Assembly: GCA_002338615.1 (NCBI GenBank)
Contig: DDIS01000208.1
Span: 1-24,121 of the forward strand
Source: Proteobacteria bacterium UBA1844
GTDB lineage: Bacteria; Pseudomonadota; Gammaproteobacteria; Steroidobacterales; Woeseiaceae
DNA: 24,121 bases
Direction of reading: 5' to 3'
Positions 7,280 through 15,142 of this stretch are shown here, in pieces (positions within the stretch are counted from its first letter, which is position 1; every line of letters begins with the position of its first letter). The position numbers and the translations under genes were made by a program. The notes under the pieces are model-generated. The model was not told the origin of the DNA and did not search any database. It worked only from the letters and a program-made list of their open reading frames with translations.

Positions 7280-8044
7280 ATGACCCTGATCACAGATCCC
7301 TGGTTTTATGCCGCAGCCGTTCCGGCAGTTTTGGCGTTTGGCATATCGAAAGGTGGTTTTGGCGGCGGGCTCGGCACGCTCGCCGTGCCGCTGATGGCGC
7401 TGGTCATCTCGCCGGTACAGGCGGCCGGAATCTTGCTGCCGATTCTGTGCCTGATGGACCTTCTCAGCCTGTGGGCCTATCGTGGCAAGTGGATTTGGGT
7501 AGAGGTGAGAATCCTGGTGCCCGCATCGCTCATCGGCATTCTCGCTGGTACGCTGCTGTTTGATTATATGAGCAGTGCGATGATTCGCCTGATGATCGGT
7601 GTCGTCGCGCTTACTTTTACGTTGCACTACTGGATAAGCAAGAACCGTAATTATGGCGAGGCGCTGCCGAACTACCCGCGCTCGGTCGGTATCCCGGCGG
7701 GCGCCGTGGCAGGTTTGACCAGTTTTGTGGCGCATTCCGGCGGACCGCCACTCAGCATGTACCTCTTGCGCCGGCCTATGGATCGAACCGATTTTGTCGC
7801 TACGTCGGTGCTGTTTTTTGCAGTCGTCAACTACACTAAACTGATTCCCTACGCCTGGCTTGGCCAGTTGGACAGTACGAATCTTGCGACGTCAGTGATT
7901 CTCGCGCCACTTGCACCGCTCGGCATCATGATTGGCGTGTACCTGCACAAGCGAGTTTCGGATCGCTTCTTTTTTGCCTTCGTCTATTTATTGCTGGCCG
8001 CGGTTGGCGTGAAGCTAATCTGGGACGGCCTGGTGAACCTCTGA
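7280..8044 (+). CDS. TauE/SafE family membrane transporter
   Basis: A 254-residue polytopic inner-membrane protein of the TauE/SafE (former DUF81) family, whose members export sulfite, sulfoacetate or related organic anions. About eight hydrophobic segments are visible, with the N-terminal family motif FGISKGGFGGGLGTLAVPLM and its internal echo VAGLTSFVAHSGGPPLSMYL, reflecting the family's two-repeat architecture. Length is typical (about 250). The start ATG at 7280 has only a weak, distant Shine-Dalgarno (GGTAAG). Substrate is unknown, and no sulfonate or sulfite genes are nearby. Its last 30 bp overlap the 3' end of the convergent cytochrome gene. Confidence 0.88.
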   Translation: MTLITDPWFYAAAVPAVLAFGISKGGFGGGLGTLAVPLMALVISPVQAAGILLPILCLMDLLSLWAYRGKWIWVEVRILVPASLIGILAGTLLFDYMSSAMIRLMIGVVALTFTLHYWISKNRNYGEALPNYPRSVGIPAGAVAGLTSFVAHSGGPPLSMYLLRRPMDRTDFVATSVLFFAVVNYTKLIPYAWLGQLDSTNLATSVILAPLAPLGIMIGVYLHKRVSDRFFFAFVYLLLAAVGVKLIWDGLVNL

Positions 8045-10138
8045 TTCCGCAATGTCAAGGACATAGGCATAGCGCGCATTGTCCGGCTCCAGCTTCACTG
8101 CGATTTTCAACTCCTCAAGCGCCGCGGCAAGATCACCGTCGCGCACCATCAGTAGCCCCAGTGAGTGGTGCAGCGCCGCGTTGTCAGGCACCAGCGCAAT
8201 ACCCTGCTGCAAAATCTGTCGGCCCCGAACATCGTCGCCGTTTCTGCGCAAGGCGTCCGCGAAATTGACGCGCGCTCGCACAGACTGAGGCTCCCGCCGC
8301 AAGGCGTCTTCGTAGTGCGCAAAACCTGCCGGAAAATTACCGGACGCGATCTCAAGGTCACCCAGGCTGACGTGCGATTCAGGCAAATTCAGCATTCTCG
8401 TTTGCGCGGCACGATACTCCCTGACGGCTTTGTCGAAATCCGCCCTCCTGTTGTCGGGCAGAGCATCGCGCATATCGGCGTAGGTCACCGCGGCTTCCAG
8501 GCGGACAGCACGGATGTCATCCGCTAGTAGCTCCGTGCCGTTCTGCAACCTGAAATCTGCAGGTGCGGAGCGGTGCAGGCGTAGCGCAGCAATTCGCACC
8601 AGGGGATCCGGGTCGGTTAAACCTGCGCGCAGCGCGCCCACCTCTGCTTCGGCGATTGGCGGTGCCAGCAATCCAAGGGCGGTCGCGCGTGCAATACCGG
8701 GCGTCGACGAATCCGCCAACGCGCCCAGGAGCAGCGCATTGCCGTGACCCGCCCGACCCGCACTCAGTGCCGTCCCATACTCCGGACGCGTCGTCTTGCC
8801 ATGCAATGCTTCGAGTTCACCGGTAGCCCATTCAGCCGACCTGTCGTCATGGCAGGCGTTGCAGGTATTCGGGACACCCACCGCAACACTGAGGTCCGGC
8901 CGTGGTATTCGAAAGCTGTGGTCGCGCCGCTCATCAACCACCATGTAAGTTCTCTGTGGCATATGGCAATCGACGCAACCCGCGGTATTCGGTGGGTGTC
9001 CTGTATGCGGCTCTGCTGCAAACCTGGACGGCAGGTGACACTGGCTGCAGACATCATTGGGGTCAGGGCCGGTGACAAGTTCCAGCGAATGCGGATTGTG
9101 GCAGTTGCTGCAGGTAACGCCCGCCCGGTACATGCGGCTTTGCAGAAACGAGCCGTATACGTAGACCTCGTCTTCGTTCTGGCCATCTGCGAAATACAGG
9201 CCCTGGTCGAGCAGAGCCGGCATATGGGTATCCGTTAGCGGGTGCCCGTATTGATATTCTTCCACCAGCACGCCACGCCGGGAGTGGCAGCGCCCGCAGG
9301 ACTCAGGCTGCTGCGAGATACGCATTGCCGGTTCGCTGCGATCCGCTATGCCGGTAGCCGGGTTCATTGTCCACACTGCGCGACCCTGATCGTCCAGGCT
9401 GACGGCCAGGCCGTAACGACTGTTCTTAAAGCTACCCTTGTGCGCCTCGGCGACGTGCACGGACGCCGGCCCGTGGCAGGCTTCACAGCCAACAGATACT
9501 TCCGAATAACGAGTGTCAAAACTGTCGCTGGCGGCATCGTAACCCATAGTCAGGTTGGTCGAATGACACTCGGCGCACATGTAGTTCCAGTTCTGTTGCC
9601 GACCGGTCCAGTGCAATTCATCACCGGGTTCAATGTACTCATTGGTGTACAGGTGAAACCAGCGCTGCCCGCCATCCTCTTCACTGCGCGTATCCCAGGC
9701 AAATGGTAATGCTTGCAGGCGTCCGCCTGGAAACGCCACGAGGTACTGCTGCAGCGGGTCGACACCGAACACCCAGTCGATCGTGTAGTTTTGCAGCTCG
9801 CCTTTGGCGTCCGGAGTTCGCACGACGTACTTGCCATTATCGGTCGTAAATCGGCTTACTTCACCGAAATAATCGAAATCAACACCGGAGAAATCGCCAA
9901 GCACGGTCGAGTCGCTCGCGTGTTGCATGGCAAGTTCATGATCAGAACCCAGCCAGTCGGAATACTGCGACTGATGACAGGTTTCGCAAGATGCGCTGCC
10001 AACAAACTCCGCGGCCGCCGGTGCATGAGATACAACCGGCTGCTTGTCGCCGCTCTTGGTACAGGCCACGCTGTTAAGCGCCACCAGAGCGAACAGAAAT
10101 TGTCGCAACAGCGCGCCGAGCTGGCGCGTTGTTGTCAT
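8015..10138 (-). CDS. Octaheme cytochrome c554-type lipoprotein with HEAT-like and TPR regions
   Basis: A 707-residue exported protein. An N-terminal signal ends in SVAC (Cys26), probably a lipoprotein anchor, although the lipobox is non-canonical. Eight CxxCH heme sites start at Cys51, 188, 218, 281, 343, 364, 388 and 426. The opening FVGSASCETCHQSQYSDW fits the cytochrome c554/c-prime family. Residues about 455-560 look like alpha-helical HEAT-type repeats (PLVRIAALRLHRSA) and about 590-700 are TPR units (ALRREPQSVRARVNFADALR, GIALVPDNAALHHSLGLLM). Expected in the periplasm or on the outer membrane as an electron carrier or oxidoreductase with a protein-docking arm. It begins one base after the cold-shock gene with no Shine-Dalgarno of its own, suggesting translational coupling. 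No partner quinol oxidase or terminal reductase is visible. Confidence 0.88.
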   Translation of the reverse strand: MTTTRQLGALLRQFLFALVALNSVACTKSGDKQPVVSHAPAAAEFVGSASCETCHQSQYSDWLGSDHELAMQHASDSTVLGDFSGVDFDYFGEVSRFTTDNGKYVVRTPDAKGELQNYTIDWVFGVDPLQQYLVAFPGGRLQALPFAWDTRSEEDGGQRWFHLYTNEYIEPGDELHWTGRQQNWNYMCAECHSTNLTMGYDAASDSFDTRYSEVSVGCEACHGPASVHVAEAHKGSFKNSRYGLAVSLDDQGRAVWTMNPATGIADRSEPAMRISQQPESCGRCHSRRGVLVEEYQYGHPLTDTHMPALLDQGLYFADGQNEDEVYVYGSFLQSRMYRAGVTCSNCHNPHSLELVTGPDPNDVCSQCHLPSRFAAEPHTGHPPNTAGCVDCHMPQRTYMVVDERRDHSFRIPRPDLSVAVGVPNTCNACHDDRSAEWATGELEALHGKTTRPEYGTALSAGRAGHGNALLLGALADSSTPGIARATALGLLAPPIAEAEVGALRAGLTDPDPLVRIAALRLHRSAPADFRLQNGTELLADDIRAVRLEAAVTYADMRDALPDNRRADFDKAVREYRAAQTRMLNLPESHVSLGDLEIASGNFPAGFAHYEDALRREPQSVRARVNFADALRRNGDDVRGRQILQQGIALVPDNAALHHSLGLLMVRDGDLAAALEELKIAVKLEPDNARYAYVLDIAESEVHQAVPD

Positions 10139-10139
10139 A

Positions 10140-10352
10140 TTATTCGGCGATGACGTTTTCTGCCTGCGGGCCTTTTTGCCCCTCGGTCACTTCCATCGTG
10201 ACTTTCTGGCCTTCCTTAAGCGTCTTGAATCCTTCCATCGCGATCGCGCTGTGGTGCACAAAAACATCCTTGCCACCTTCGCGCTCGATGAAACCGAACC
10301 CCTTATCATCGTTGAACCACTTGACGGTTCCCGAAACTCTCTGATCTGACAT
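10140..10352 (-). CDS. Cold-shock (CspA-family) RNA-binding protein
   Basis: A 70-residue single cold-shock domain. RNP1 is KGFGFIER and RNP2 is VFVHHSAI. The order [16 protein letters not shown]...DVFVHHSAI...[11 protein letters not shown]...GPQAENV is the standard OB-fold layout, so it should bind single-stranded RNA or DNA and melt RNA structure. ATG at 10352 was chosen over an upstream non-ATG codon because GAGG stands 5 nt before it and [13 protein letters not shown] is the normal N-terminus. The stop TAA is followed after one base by the ATG of the octaheme cytochrome gene. That is an odd partner for a Csp and suggests a two-gene message. Which Csp paralogue this is cannot be told. Confidence 0.95.
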   Translation of the reverse strand: MSDQRVSGTVKWFNDDKGFGFIEREGGKDVFVHHSAIAMEGFKTLKEGQKVTMEVTEGQKGPQAENVIAE

Positions 10353-10409
10353 AGCTACCTCAACGCAAAACGTCCCCACACGTGGCTACCTGAATGCGGC
10401 GCCATTCAC

Positions 10410-10439
10410 ATCGTAACCGCAAATTCGATACACGGCCAA
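10410..10439 (-). promoter_or_regulatory. Candidate promoter of the cold-shock gene
   Basis: On the minus strand TTGGCC (10434-10439), an 18-bp spacer and TACGAT (10410-10415), each 4 of 6 to sigma-70 consensus. The leader to the ATG at 10352 would be about 50 nt. It lies just downstream, on the same strand, of the hydroxy-acid dehydrogenase relic. Confidence 0.3.
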
Positions 10440-10477
10440 CTGGCAGGCAGGGGCCGAGAAGCCTGGCGCCGCTTTCC

Positions 10478-10681
10478 GCGGAGCTGCACGCAGTCCCGGC
10501 CCAGGTTTGTGACCGAGTTGCGGCCTACCAGTGCCAGCGTGCGCTCGAATTCACTCTGCAATATCGTCAATGCCTGTTCCACGCCTGCCTGGCCGCCGGC
10601 TGCAAGCCCATACAGGTACGCGCGGCGCACACTGCAAGCGTTTGCTCCCGCCGCCAGCACCCGAAGGTCAGCTATGTTGTG
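10478..10681 (-). pseudogene. C-terminal relic of an FMN-dependent alpha-hydroxy-acid dehydrogenase (LldD-type)
   Basis: A minus-strand frame in the 426-bp gap between the cold-shock gene and ctaA reads ADLRVLAAGANAC, then AYLYGLAAGGQAGVEQAL, then ILQSEFERTLALVGRNSV and NLGRDCVQL. This follows the C-terminal end of lactate/glycolate/mandelate dehydrogenases, whose typical form is (G)ADIVKALALGA-x-A...GRAYLYGLAAGGEAGV..AL.IL..E..R.LALLG. The glycine of the usual GR-(A/P)-Y is already changed (VRRAYLYG). Homology stops upstream of about 10690, and no FMN-binding or catalytic part (His-x-Arg, substrate Arg) exists in the window. So about 65 of roughly 380 residues remain. The rest of the gap holds the cold-shock promoter and a ctaA upstream stretch in which I see no convincing promoter. 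Confidence 0.75.
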
Positions 10682-10778
10682 GCAGTTCGAAATATGCACG
10701 GTGCGACCCTGACACGGAACGAATTCGCATCGGCAGCTGTTAGACTGCACGGCACAAATAGCATTGATTGCTTTGTTC

Positions 10779-11849
10779 ATGATTGATACCAGCTCCGTCA
10801 TCCAGCCGTCTTCGACCCTGCCGACCCCGCACGACAAAAAAGTCGCCACCTGGCTGCTGGTTTGCTGCGGCCTGGTATTTGCGATGATTGTACTGGGCGG
10901 CGTAACCCGGCTCACGGGCTCCGGATTGTCCATCGTGGACTGGCGGCCTGTAACCGGCGTGCTGCCGCCTCTGAGTGATGATAAATGGCAGGCCGAGTTT
11001 GCCAAGTACCAGCAATCTCCCCAGTACATCGAAGTCAACGCGCATATGGATGTGCATCAGTTCAAGGAGATTTACTGGCTCGAGTACCTGCACCGCTTAC
11101 TAGGACGCCTGATCGGTGTCGTGTTCCTGGTGCCGTTCATGGTTTTCGCCATGCGCGGCTATATCCGGAAGAAGGAATGGCCAAAGTACCTGGCCATGTT
11201 TGTACTCGGCGGATTACAGGGTTTGCTGGGCTGGTACATGGTGAAAAGCGGGCTCGTCGATCGCCCCGAAGTCAGCCAGTACCGCCTGACCGCGCATCTC
11301 GTTGCGGCGCTCCTGATCTACGTATTCATGCTCTGGGTAGCCTTGTCGATACTGCGGCCTCGTACCACCAACACGCGCAACGCGGGATTCCGCAAAGCGG
11401 TGGCGCTGACAACGCTGATCGCCACCACAATCGTGTCCGGCGGATTTGTAGCAGGCCTGAAGGCGGGCAGGATTTTCAACTCCTTCCCGATGATGGGGGA
11501 ATACTGGATGCCGCCCGGCGTCATGGCGCTGATGCCACCCTGGAGTAATTTTTTCGACAACCCGATACTAGTGCAGTTCAACCATCGCGTACTGGCCGGC
11601 ACAACACTTGTCGCCGTCGTGGCTTTCTGGATTTGGTGTTTGCGCTCTGCACGTCCGATTGGAGATCGGCTCGCCGTGCATCTATTGCTTGGTGCCGCGC
11701 TGCTGCAGGTTACGCTTGGCATATCAACATTGCTTTTGCATGTACCGGTAGCACTGGCCGCGATTCACCAGGCAGTTGCGGTATTGCTTCTCACGGCCGC
11801 AATAAACCTGGTGCATGGTTTGCGCGATGCGCCAGCGGCAAGCCCCTAG
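10779..11849 (+). CDS. ctaA: Heme A synthase (CtaA/Cox15)
   Basis: Oxidises the C8 methyl of heme O to the formyl group of heme A for aa3-type cytochrome oxidase, in the inner membrane. It has 356 residues and eight membrane helices in two four-helix halves. Conserved heme-ligand histidines are His105 (EYLHRLLGR), His173 (LTAHL), His269 (FNHRVLAG) and His330 (AIHQ), with the catalytic-region Glu in WLEYLH. GVTRLTGSGLSIVDW and PMMGEYW are Cox15-type motifs. It lacks the Cys-pair loop of Bacillus CtaA, so it is the proteobacterial/mitochondrial type. ATG at 10779 is preferred to an in-frame TTG at 10764; neither has a clear Shine-Dalgarno. It stands apart from cox structural genes and ends 6 bp from the convergent M20 peptidase gene. 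Confidence 0.93.
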   Translation: MIDTSSVIQPSSTLPTPHDKKVATWLLVCCGLVFAMIVLGGVTRLTGSGLSIVDWRPVTGVLPPLSDDKWQAEFAKYQQSPQYIEVNAHMDVHQFKEIYWLEYLHRLLGRLIGVVFLVPFMVFAMRGYIRKKEWPKYLAMFVLGGLQGLLGWYMVKSGLVDRPEVSQYRLTAHLVAALLIYVFMLWVALSILRPRTTNTRNAGFRKAVALTTLIATTIVSGGFVAGLKAGRIFNSFPMMGEYWMPPGVMALMPPWSNFFDNPILVQFNHRVLAGTTLVAVVAFWIWCLRSARPIGDRLAVHLLLGAALLQVTLGISTLLLHVPVALAAIHQAVAVLLLTAAINLVHGLRDAPAASP

Positions 11850-11855
11850 CCCGGG

Positions 11856-13301
11856 TTAGTGCGCGGCACCGATCGACATCACGATATGCCACAGGAAGCG
11901 AATCATTTCCTGCAGAGCTTCTTCGGAAATCCGTTCGTCGTCACTGTGTGCCCCAAACCGGCTGTTGATTTCTTCGAGCGTTCGTGAAGGTCCAATGCCA
12001 TAAGCCTGGGTACCCTTGGCACGCAGTTGCGCCATGTCCGTTGCACCTGTAGCCATGATCGGCAATGTGGTCGAGTCGGGGTACAGCTCCGATGCCACAG
12101 CCTCTATCACCTGGAACATTTCATTGTCGATCTTCGACGGCACAGCCGCTGGACGGTAGATGGCCTCGGGTTCGATCCTGATCGCCGGATTGTCAATGAT
12201 CTTCGCGAGCTCCGCGTAAAACGCATCGACATCCTCGCCTGGCAAGATGCGGATATCCAGCACTGCGCTTGCTTGCGAGGGAATCACATTCTTGCGAAAC
12301 CCGGCCTCTATAATGGTTGGTACTACGGATGTCCTGATGCTCGAATAATGCAGCGGATCGTTGTCCCGGAACCACGCATCGATCGCGCCCTGTTCCTCGA
12401 GGTTTTCAATATTCGCGTAACGAAACGCCGTGGCACCGGTCTCCAGCGTTGCCATACGCTCGAAATACGCCCTCGTTGTACTGTTCAGCTTTATCGGCGT
12501 CTGCCAGTTGCCGGCTTTCGCTACCGCTTCTGCAATCATCGTGACAGCGTTATCTCGACGCGGCCTCGAACCATGCCCGGCTGTGCCACTTGCGACCAGC
12601 GTTGCGCGCCGCGGCATCTTCTCAGTCGTTTGCACGCCCACAATATGAACGTGTCCATCCACTTCCTGGTTGCCTCCGCCTTCCGCAATCGCATACTCCG
12701 CGGCAATCTGGTCCCAGTGTTTCTCAACCATGAAATTGATGCCGACCTCGGGAGTGCCTTCTTCACCCGACTCCGCGAGCAAGATAATGTCGCGGTCCAT
12801 CTCGACACCGAGGCGCTTCAGCATCAACATCACCACGAGGCCCGCGGTCAGGTTGTCTTTATCGTCCAGCGTGCCGCGACCCCAGATGTAGCCGTCTTTG
12901 CGAACACCGCTAAAAGGTGGTTCCGACCAATTGTCTGCCTGTACACCGACGACGTCTGTGTGACCCATGATCAGTATCGGACGTTTCTTGCCATTGCCTT
13001 TGTAACGTGCAACGAGATTGGCTCGCTCCGGATCGAGCGCATAGAGGGTCGCGTCGATACCTTCAGTGGCAAGAACAGACTCCACATATTTTGCAACTTT
13101 CGTTTCGTTGCCGGGCGGGTTCGACGAATCGATGCGCACCATATCGATCAGGTACCCAATCGACTCTTCGCCGAGTTCGTCCCAGTCAATCAGGTAGTCG
13201 CCCCTGCCCCATGCGAAGACCGGCAACAGCAGCAAAATGCCGGCTACACCTATGCCCATATTGCTGCGACACAGGGATGTTTCGTTCATCGTAGTTTGCA
13301 C
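11856..13301 (-). CDS. Exported M20-family metallopeptidase
   Basis: A 481-residue zinc carboxypeptidase/dipeptidase-type hydrolase. Residues 15-32 form a hydrophobic signal segment (MGIGVAGILLLLPVFAWG), so it is periplasmic or membrane-anchored. Metal and catalytic residues: His114 and Asp116 (GHTDVV), Asp146 (GRGTLDDKDN), Glu180 and Glu181 (ESGEEG), the ligand near AEGGG, and the final His in FGAHSDDER. The central dimerisation or lid domain is present (ATLVASGTAGHGSRP). The start is GTG at 13301: GAGGAG lies 9 nt upstream, whereas the ATG at 13289 would be 21 nt from it. It lies 50 bp downstream of the branched-chain aminotransferase gene on the same strand and probably shares its transcript, supplying amino acids from peptides. 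Substrate unknown. Confidence 0.9.
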   Translation of the reverse strand: MQTTMNETSLCRSNMGIGVAGILLLLPVFAWGRGDYLIDWDELGEESIGYLIDMVRIDSSNPPGNETKVAKYVESVLATEGIDATLYALDPERANLVARYKGNGKKRPILIMGHTDVVGVQADNWSEPPFSGVRKDGYIWGRGTLDDKDNLTAGLVVMLMLKRLGVEMDRDIILLAESGEEGTPEVGINFMVEKHWDQIAAEYAIAEGGGNQEVDGHVHIVGVQTTEKMPRRATLVASGTAGHGSRPRRDNAVTMIAEAVAKAGNWQTPIKLNSTTRAYFERMATLETGATAFRYANIENLEEQGAIDAWFRDNDPLHYSSIRTSVVPTIIEAGFRKNVIPSQASAVLDIRILPGEDVDAFYAELAKIIDNPAIRIEPEAIYRPAAVPSKIDNEMFQVIEAVASELYPDSTTLPIMATGATDMAQLRAKGTQAYGIGPSRTLEEINSRFGAHSDDERISEEALQEMIRFLWHIVMSIGAAH

Positions 13302-13351
13302 TGGTGCCTACTCCTCAAAAATGCATCGCCCGTACGAGCAACCTCACCCGA

Positions 13352-14350
13352 TCAGCGTACCGGGACTTCGGTCAGCCAGCCGTGTGTATCGGGCGCTTCC
13401 CCGTACTGGATCGTTTGCAGCGCACGCCGCAGCTTCTCGACGTTCGGACCACCCGAGCCATCCCGTACGGGAATTTCGCTGCCCTTGTAAACCAGGGTGC
13501 CAACGGGGGTCAGGCACGCGGCTGTTCCTGATAGTGCGGCTTCGTGAGTTTTGACCCATTCAAGCAACTCGGTAACCGTAAAGTCGCGCTCATTGATCCT
13601 GTACCCGAGGCCCCTGGCCAGCGTCAGAATGGAAGCCCGCGTCATGCCGTGCAGGAATGAGGTGTTCAAGGGCTTGGTTATGATCTCGCTGTCGCTGATC
13701 AACAGGAAGTTCGCCGCCCCGGTTTCCTGTACGTCACCACCCGGACAGAACAGGACCTGGTCAACGCCGAACCTGGCCTTGGCCTCCAGGGTGGGTCCAA
13801 GGGCTCCCGCGTAGTTGCCGCCGGTCTTGGTACTGCCGAGTTGTTCCGTGGATCGCGAGCGCTGGTCTTCAACCAGCAACTTCAACGGGCGCGCGCCACC
13901 GGCAAAGTAATCCCCGACGGGCGAAGCGAGCACATAGAGCAAAGCTTCAGTGGATGGCGATGCCGCCGCCCCGATATTCGGCAGCGTACCGATCAAGGTT
14001 GGACGAAGGTACAGCGAACTGGGCGGTGCGGGAATATCCCCGTTGTGTCGCGCCACCAGGTCCAGCACCATCTGCGCCAGCGAGTCGGCGTCCGGCACCG
14101 GCAAATGCAACGACGTTGCACTTTTCTGCATCCTCGCTATATGGTCTCGAAGGCGAAATACGTATGCCTTGCCATCTGCCCAGCGATAGGCTTTGAAGCC
14201 TTCGAAGCAGGTACTTGCATAGTGAAATACGTGTGCTCCCGGATGCAGACACAGCGGTTCGAGAGCGCGAACCTCCGCAGGCAGCCATTTCTTGCCATCA
14301 AACCGGGCGGTAGCGAAATTATCGCAAAATTCTGTACCAAACTGAGCCAT
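13352..14350 (-). CDS. ilvE: Branched-chain amino acid aminotransferase
   Basis: A fold-type IV PLP aminotransferase of 332 residues, interconverting leucine, isoleucine and valine with their 2-oxo acids using glutamate/2-oxoglutarate. The PLP lysine is Lys175 in STKTGGNYAGAL, and Glu209 in VQETGAANFLL contacts the cofactor. FHYASTCFEGFKAYRW and RLRDHIARM are the phosphate and small-domain motifs of the eukaryote-like (BCAT, longer) subgroup. The length (about 330-360) also fits that group. The start is ATG at 14350 with a poor Shine-Dalgarno. Upstream on the same strand is the PuuR-like repressor (111-bp gap); downstream is the exported M20 peptidase. Cytoplasmic. Whether it is biosynthetic or degradative cannot be decided, but its neighbours favour amino acid breakdown. 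Confidence 0.92.
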   Translation of the reverse strand: MAQFGTEFCDNFATARFDGKKWLPAEVRALEPLCLHPGAHVFHYASTCFEGFKAYRWADGKAYVFRLRDHIARMQKSATSLHLPVPDADSLAQMVLDLVARHNGDIPAPPSSLYLRPTLIGTLPNIGAAASPSTEALLYVLASPVGDYFAGGARPLKLLVEDQRSRSTEQLGSTKTGGNYAGALGPTLEAKARFGVDQVLFCPGGDVQETGAANFLLISDSEIITKPLNTSFLHGMTRASILTLARGLGYRINERDFTVTELLEWVKTHEAALSGTAACLTPVGTLVYKGSEIPVRDGSGGPNVEKLRRALQTIQYGEAPDTHGWLTEVPVR

Positions 14351-14372
14351 GTGTTGCCGAACCGTGTGTAGT

Positions 14373-14401
14373 TTTAATCAGGGCAGACACTGTGCCATCA
14401 A
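14373..14401 (-). promoter_or_regulatory. Candidate promoter of the branched-chain aminotransferase gene
   Basis: On the minus strand TTGATG (14396-14401), 17 bp, then ATTAAA (14373-14378). The match is weak (4 of 6 and 3 of 6), but the spacing is ideal and the position is about 22 bp before the ATG at 14350. Confidence 0.25.
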
Positions 14402-14461
14402 ATGTCGCTGCTTGGCTAGCAGCATTCATTATCGGGGAAGCACCTGCGGCTCGGGGTCGGA

Positions 14462-15010
14462 TCAGAAAGTCGGCGGCGTACAGGCTGAGATCAACTCACA
14501 AGGCACATTGCCGGGATTGTGAAAGCTGTGTGGCTGGCTACTTTTGAAGTAATACGCGTCGCCTTCACCCAGTACGCTCGTCTGGTCACCTACCGTAATT
14601 TTCAGCCGACCACTGAGTATCAGGCCGCATTCCTCACCCTGGTGTGTAATCGCGTGGCGCCCGGTACCGGCCCCCGGCTGGTAGCATTCCCTGAGTAGCT
14701 GTATCGAATGATCCTTGAGGTTGGCCCCCACCTGTCGAAACGACACGCCACCGTCTGCAATTTCAGTCAGTTCGTCCGCGCGGAAGAAAAACCGCTCCGC
14801 CTGTTCGGTGTCGCCCGAGAAAAATGCACTGAGGCTGACAGGGATCCCGTCCAGCACCTTTTTCAGCATGCTTACCGTCGGATTCAGCTTGCCCGCCTCG
14901 ATTTGCGAAATACTGGCATTGGCGACACCCGTCAACCGCCCAAGCTGTCGCTGCGACAAACCGCGCCGGGTACGGAGCTCGCGGAGACGCCCGCCGATGT
15001 CCTGATTCAT
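14462..15010 (-). CDS. PuuR-like XRE/cupin transcriptional regulator
   Basis: A 182-residue repressor-type protein. An XRE helix-turn-helix fills about residues 6-62 (LSQRQLGRLTGVANASISQIEAG, read as two helices and a turn), followed by a linker and a cupin_2 sensor domain at about 104-178 with possible metal or ligand residues His123, Glu126 and His161 (HQGEECGLILSGRL, GDAYYF, PHSFHN). This is the layout of E. coli PuuR, which represses putrescine/GABA catabolism. Start ATG 15010 has a strong GGAGG 7 nt upstream. It is divergent from the omega-aminotransferase and semialdehyde dehydrogenase genes, so it most likely controls them, with a beta-amino acid, polyamine or semialdehyde as inducer (inference). 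Confidence 0.9.
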   Translation of the reverse strand: MNQDIGGRLRELRTRRGLSQRQLGRLTGVANASISQIEAGKLNPTVSMLKKVLDGIPVSLSAFFSGDTEQAERFFFRADELTEIADGGVSFRQVGANLKDHSIQLLRECYQPGAGTGRHAITHQGEECGLILSGRLKITVGDQTSVLGEGDAYYFKSSQPHSFHNPGNVPCELISACTPPTF

Positions 15011-15029
15011 GATTCACCTCCACAAGTGT

Positions 15030-15072
15030 TTACTTTACTGAACATTTTGACTGATCCGGCAATAAAAATCAA
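15030..15072 (-). promoter_or_regulatory. Promoter of the PuuR-like gene with overlapping operator candidate
   Basis: On the minus strand TTGATT (15067-15072), a 17-bp spacer and CAAAAT (15044-15049) form a good sigma-70 candidate, with transcription starting near 15037. Overlapping the start, plus-strand 15030-15044 reads TTACTTTACTGAACA. This agrees at 10 of 15 positions, including the TGAACA end, with the PuuR box AAAATATAATGAACA as I recall it. TGTT and AACA ends (15028-15031 and 15041-15044) also give a weak dyad. The placement suggests autoregulation. Confidence 0.4.
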
Positions 15073-15098
15073 AGACTTATAAATCAACACCTAAAGGA

Positions 15099-15128
15099 TT
15101 GTTTAACATCCCTGCTCGGACGTAAACT
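15099..15128 (+). promoter_or_regulatory. Weak candidate promoter toward the omega-aminotransferase gene
   Basis: TTGTTT (15099-15104), 18 bp, then TAAACT (15123-15128). The -35 overlaps a small palindrome TGTTTAACA (15100-15108) that shares the AACA end with the other putative operator. The leader would be about 155 nt. The match is poor, and an activator-dependent promoter may be used. Confidence 0.22.
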
Positions 15129-15142
15129 TCAGCCTGTACCAC

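Noticed and set aside
10394..10786. 130-codon plus-strand frame in the csp/ctaA gap
   Set aside because: It is antisense to the hydroxy-acid dehydrogenase relic, which explains why the frame is open, and its own translation matches nothing I recognise.
12027..13490. 487-codon open frame on the plus strand
   Set aside because: It lies antisense to the exported M20 peptidase and the end of the aminotransferase gene, has no recognisable domain and is rich in Arg/His/Cys as expected for a shadow frame of a GC-rich gene.
14407..14423. GCTGCT-loop-AGCAGC stem as terminator of the PuuR-like gene
   Set aside because: Only six base pairs, and no T run follows on the minus strand.
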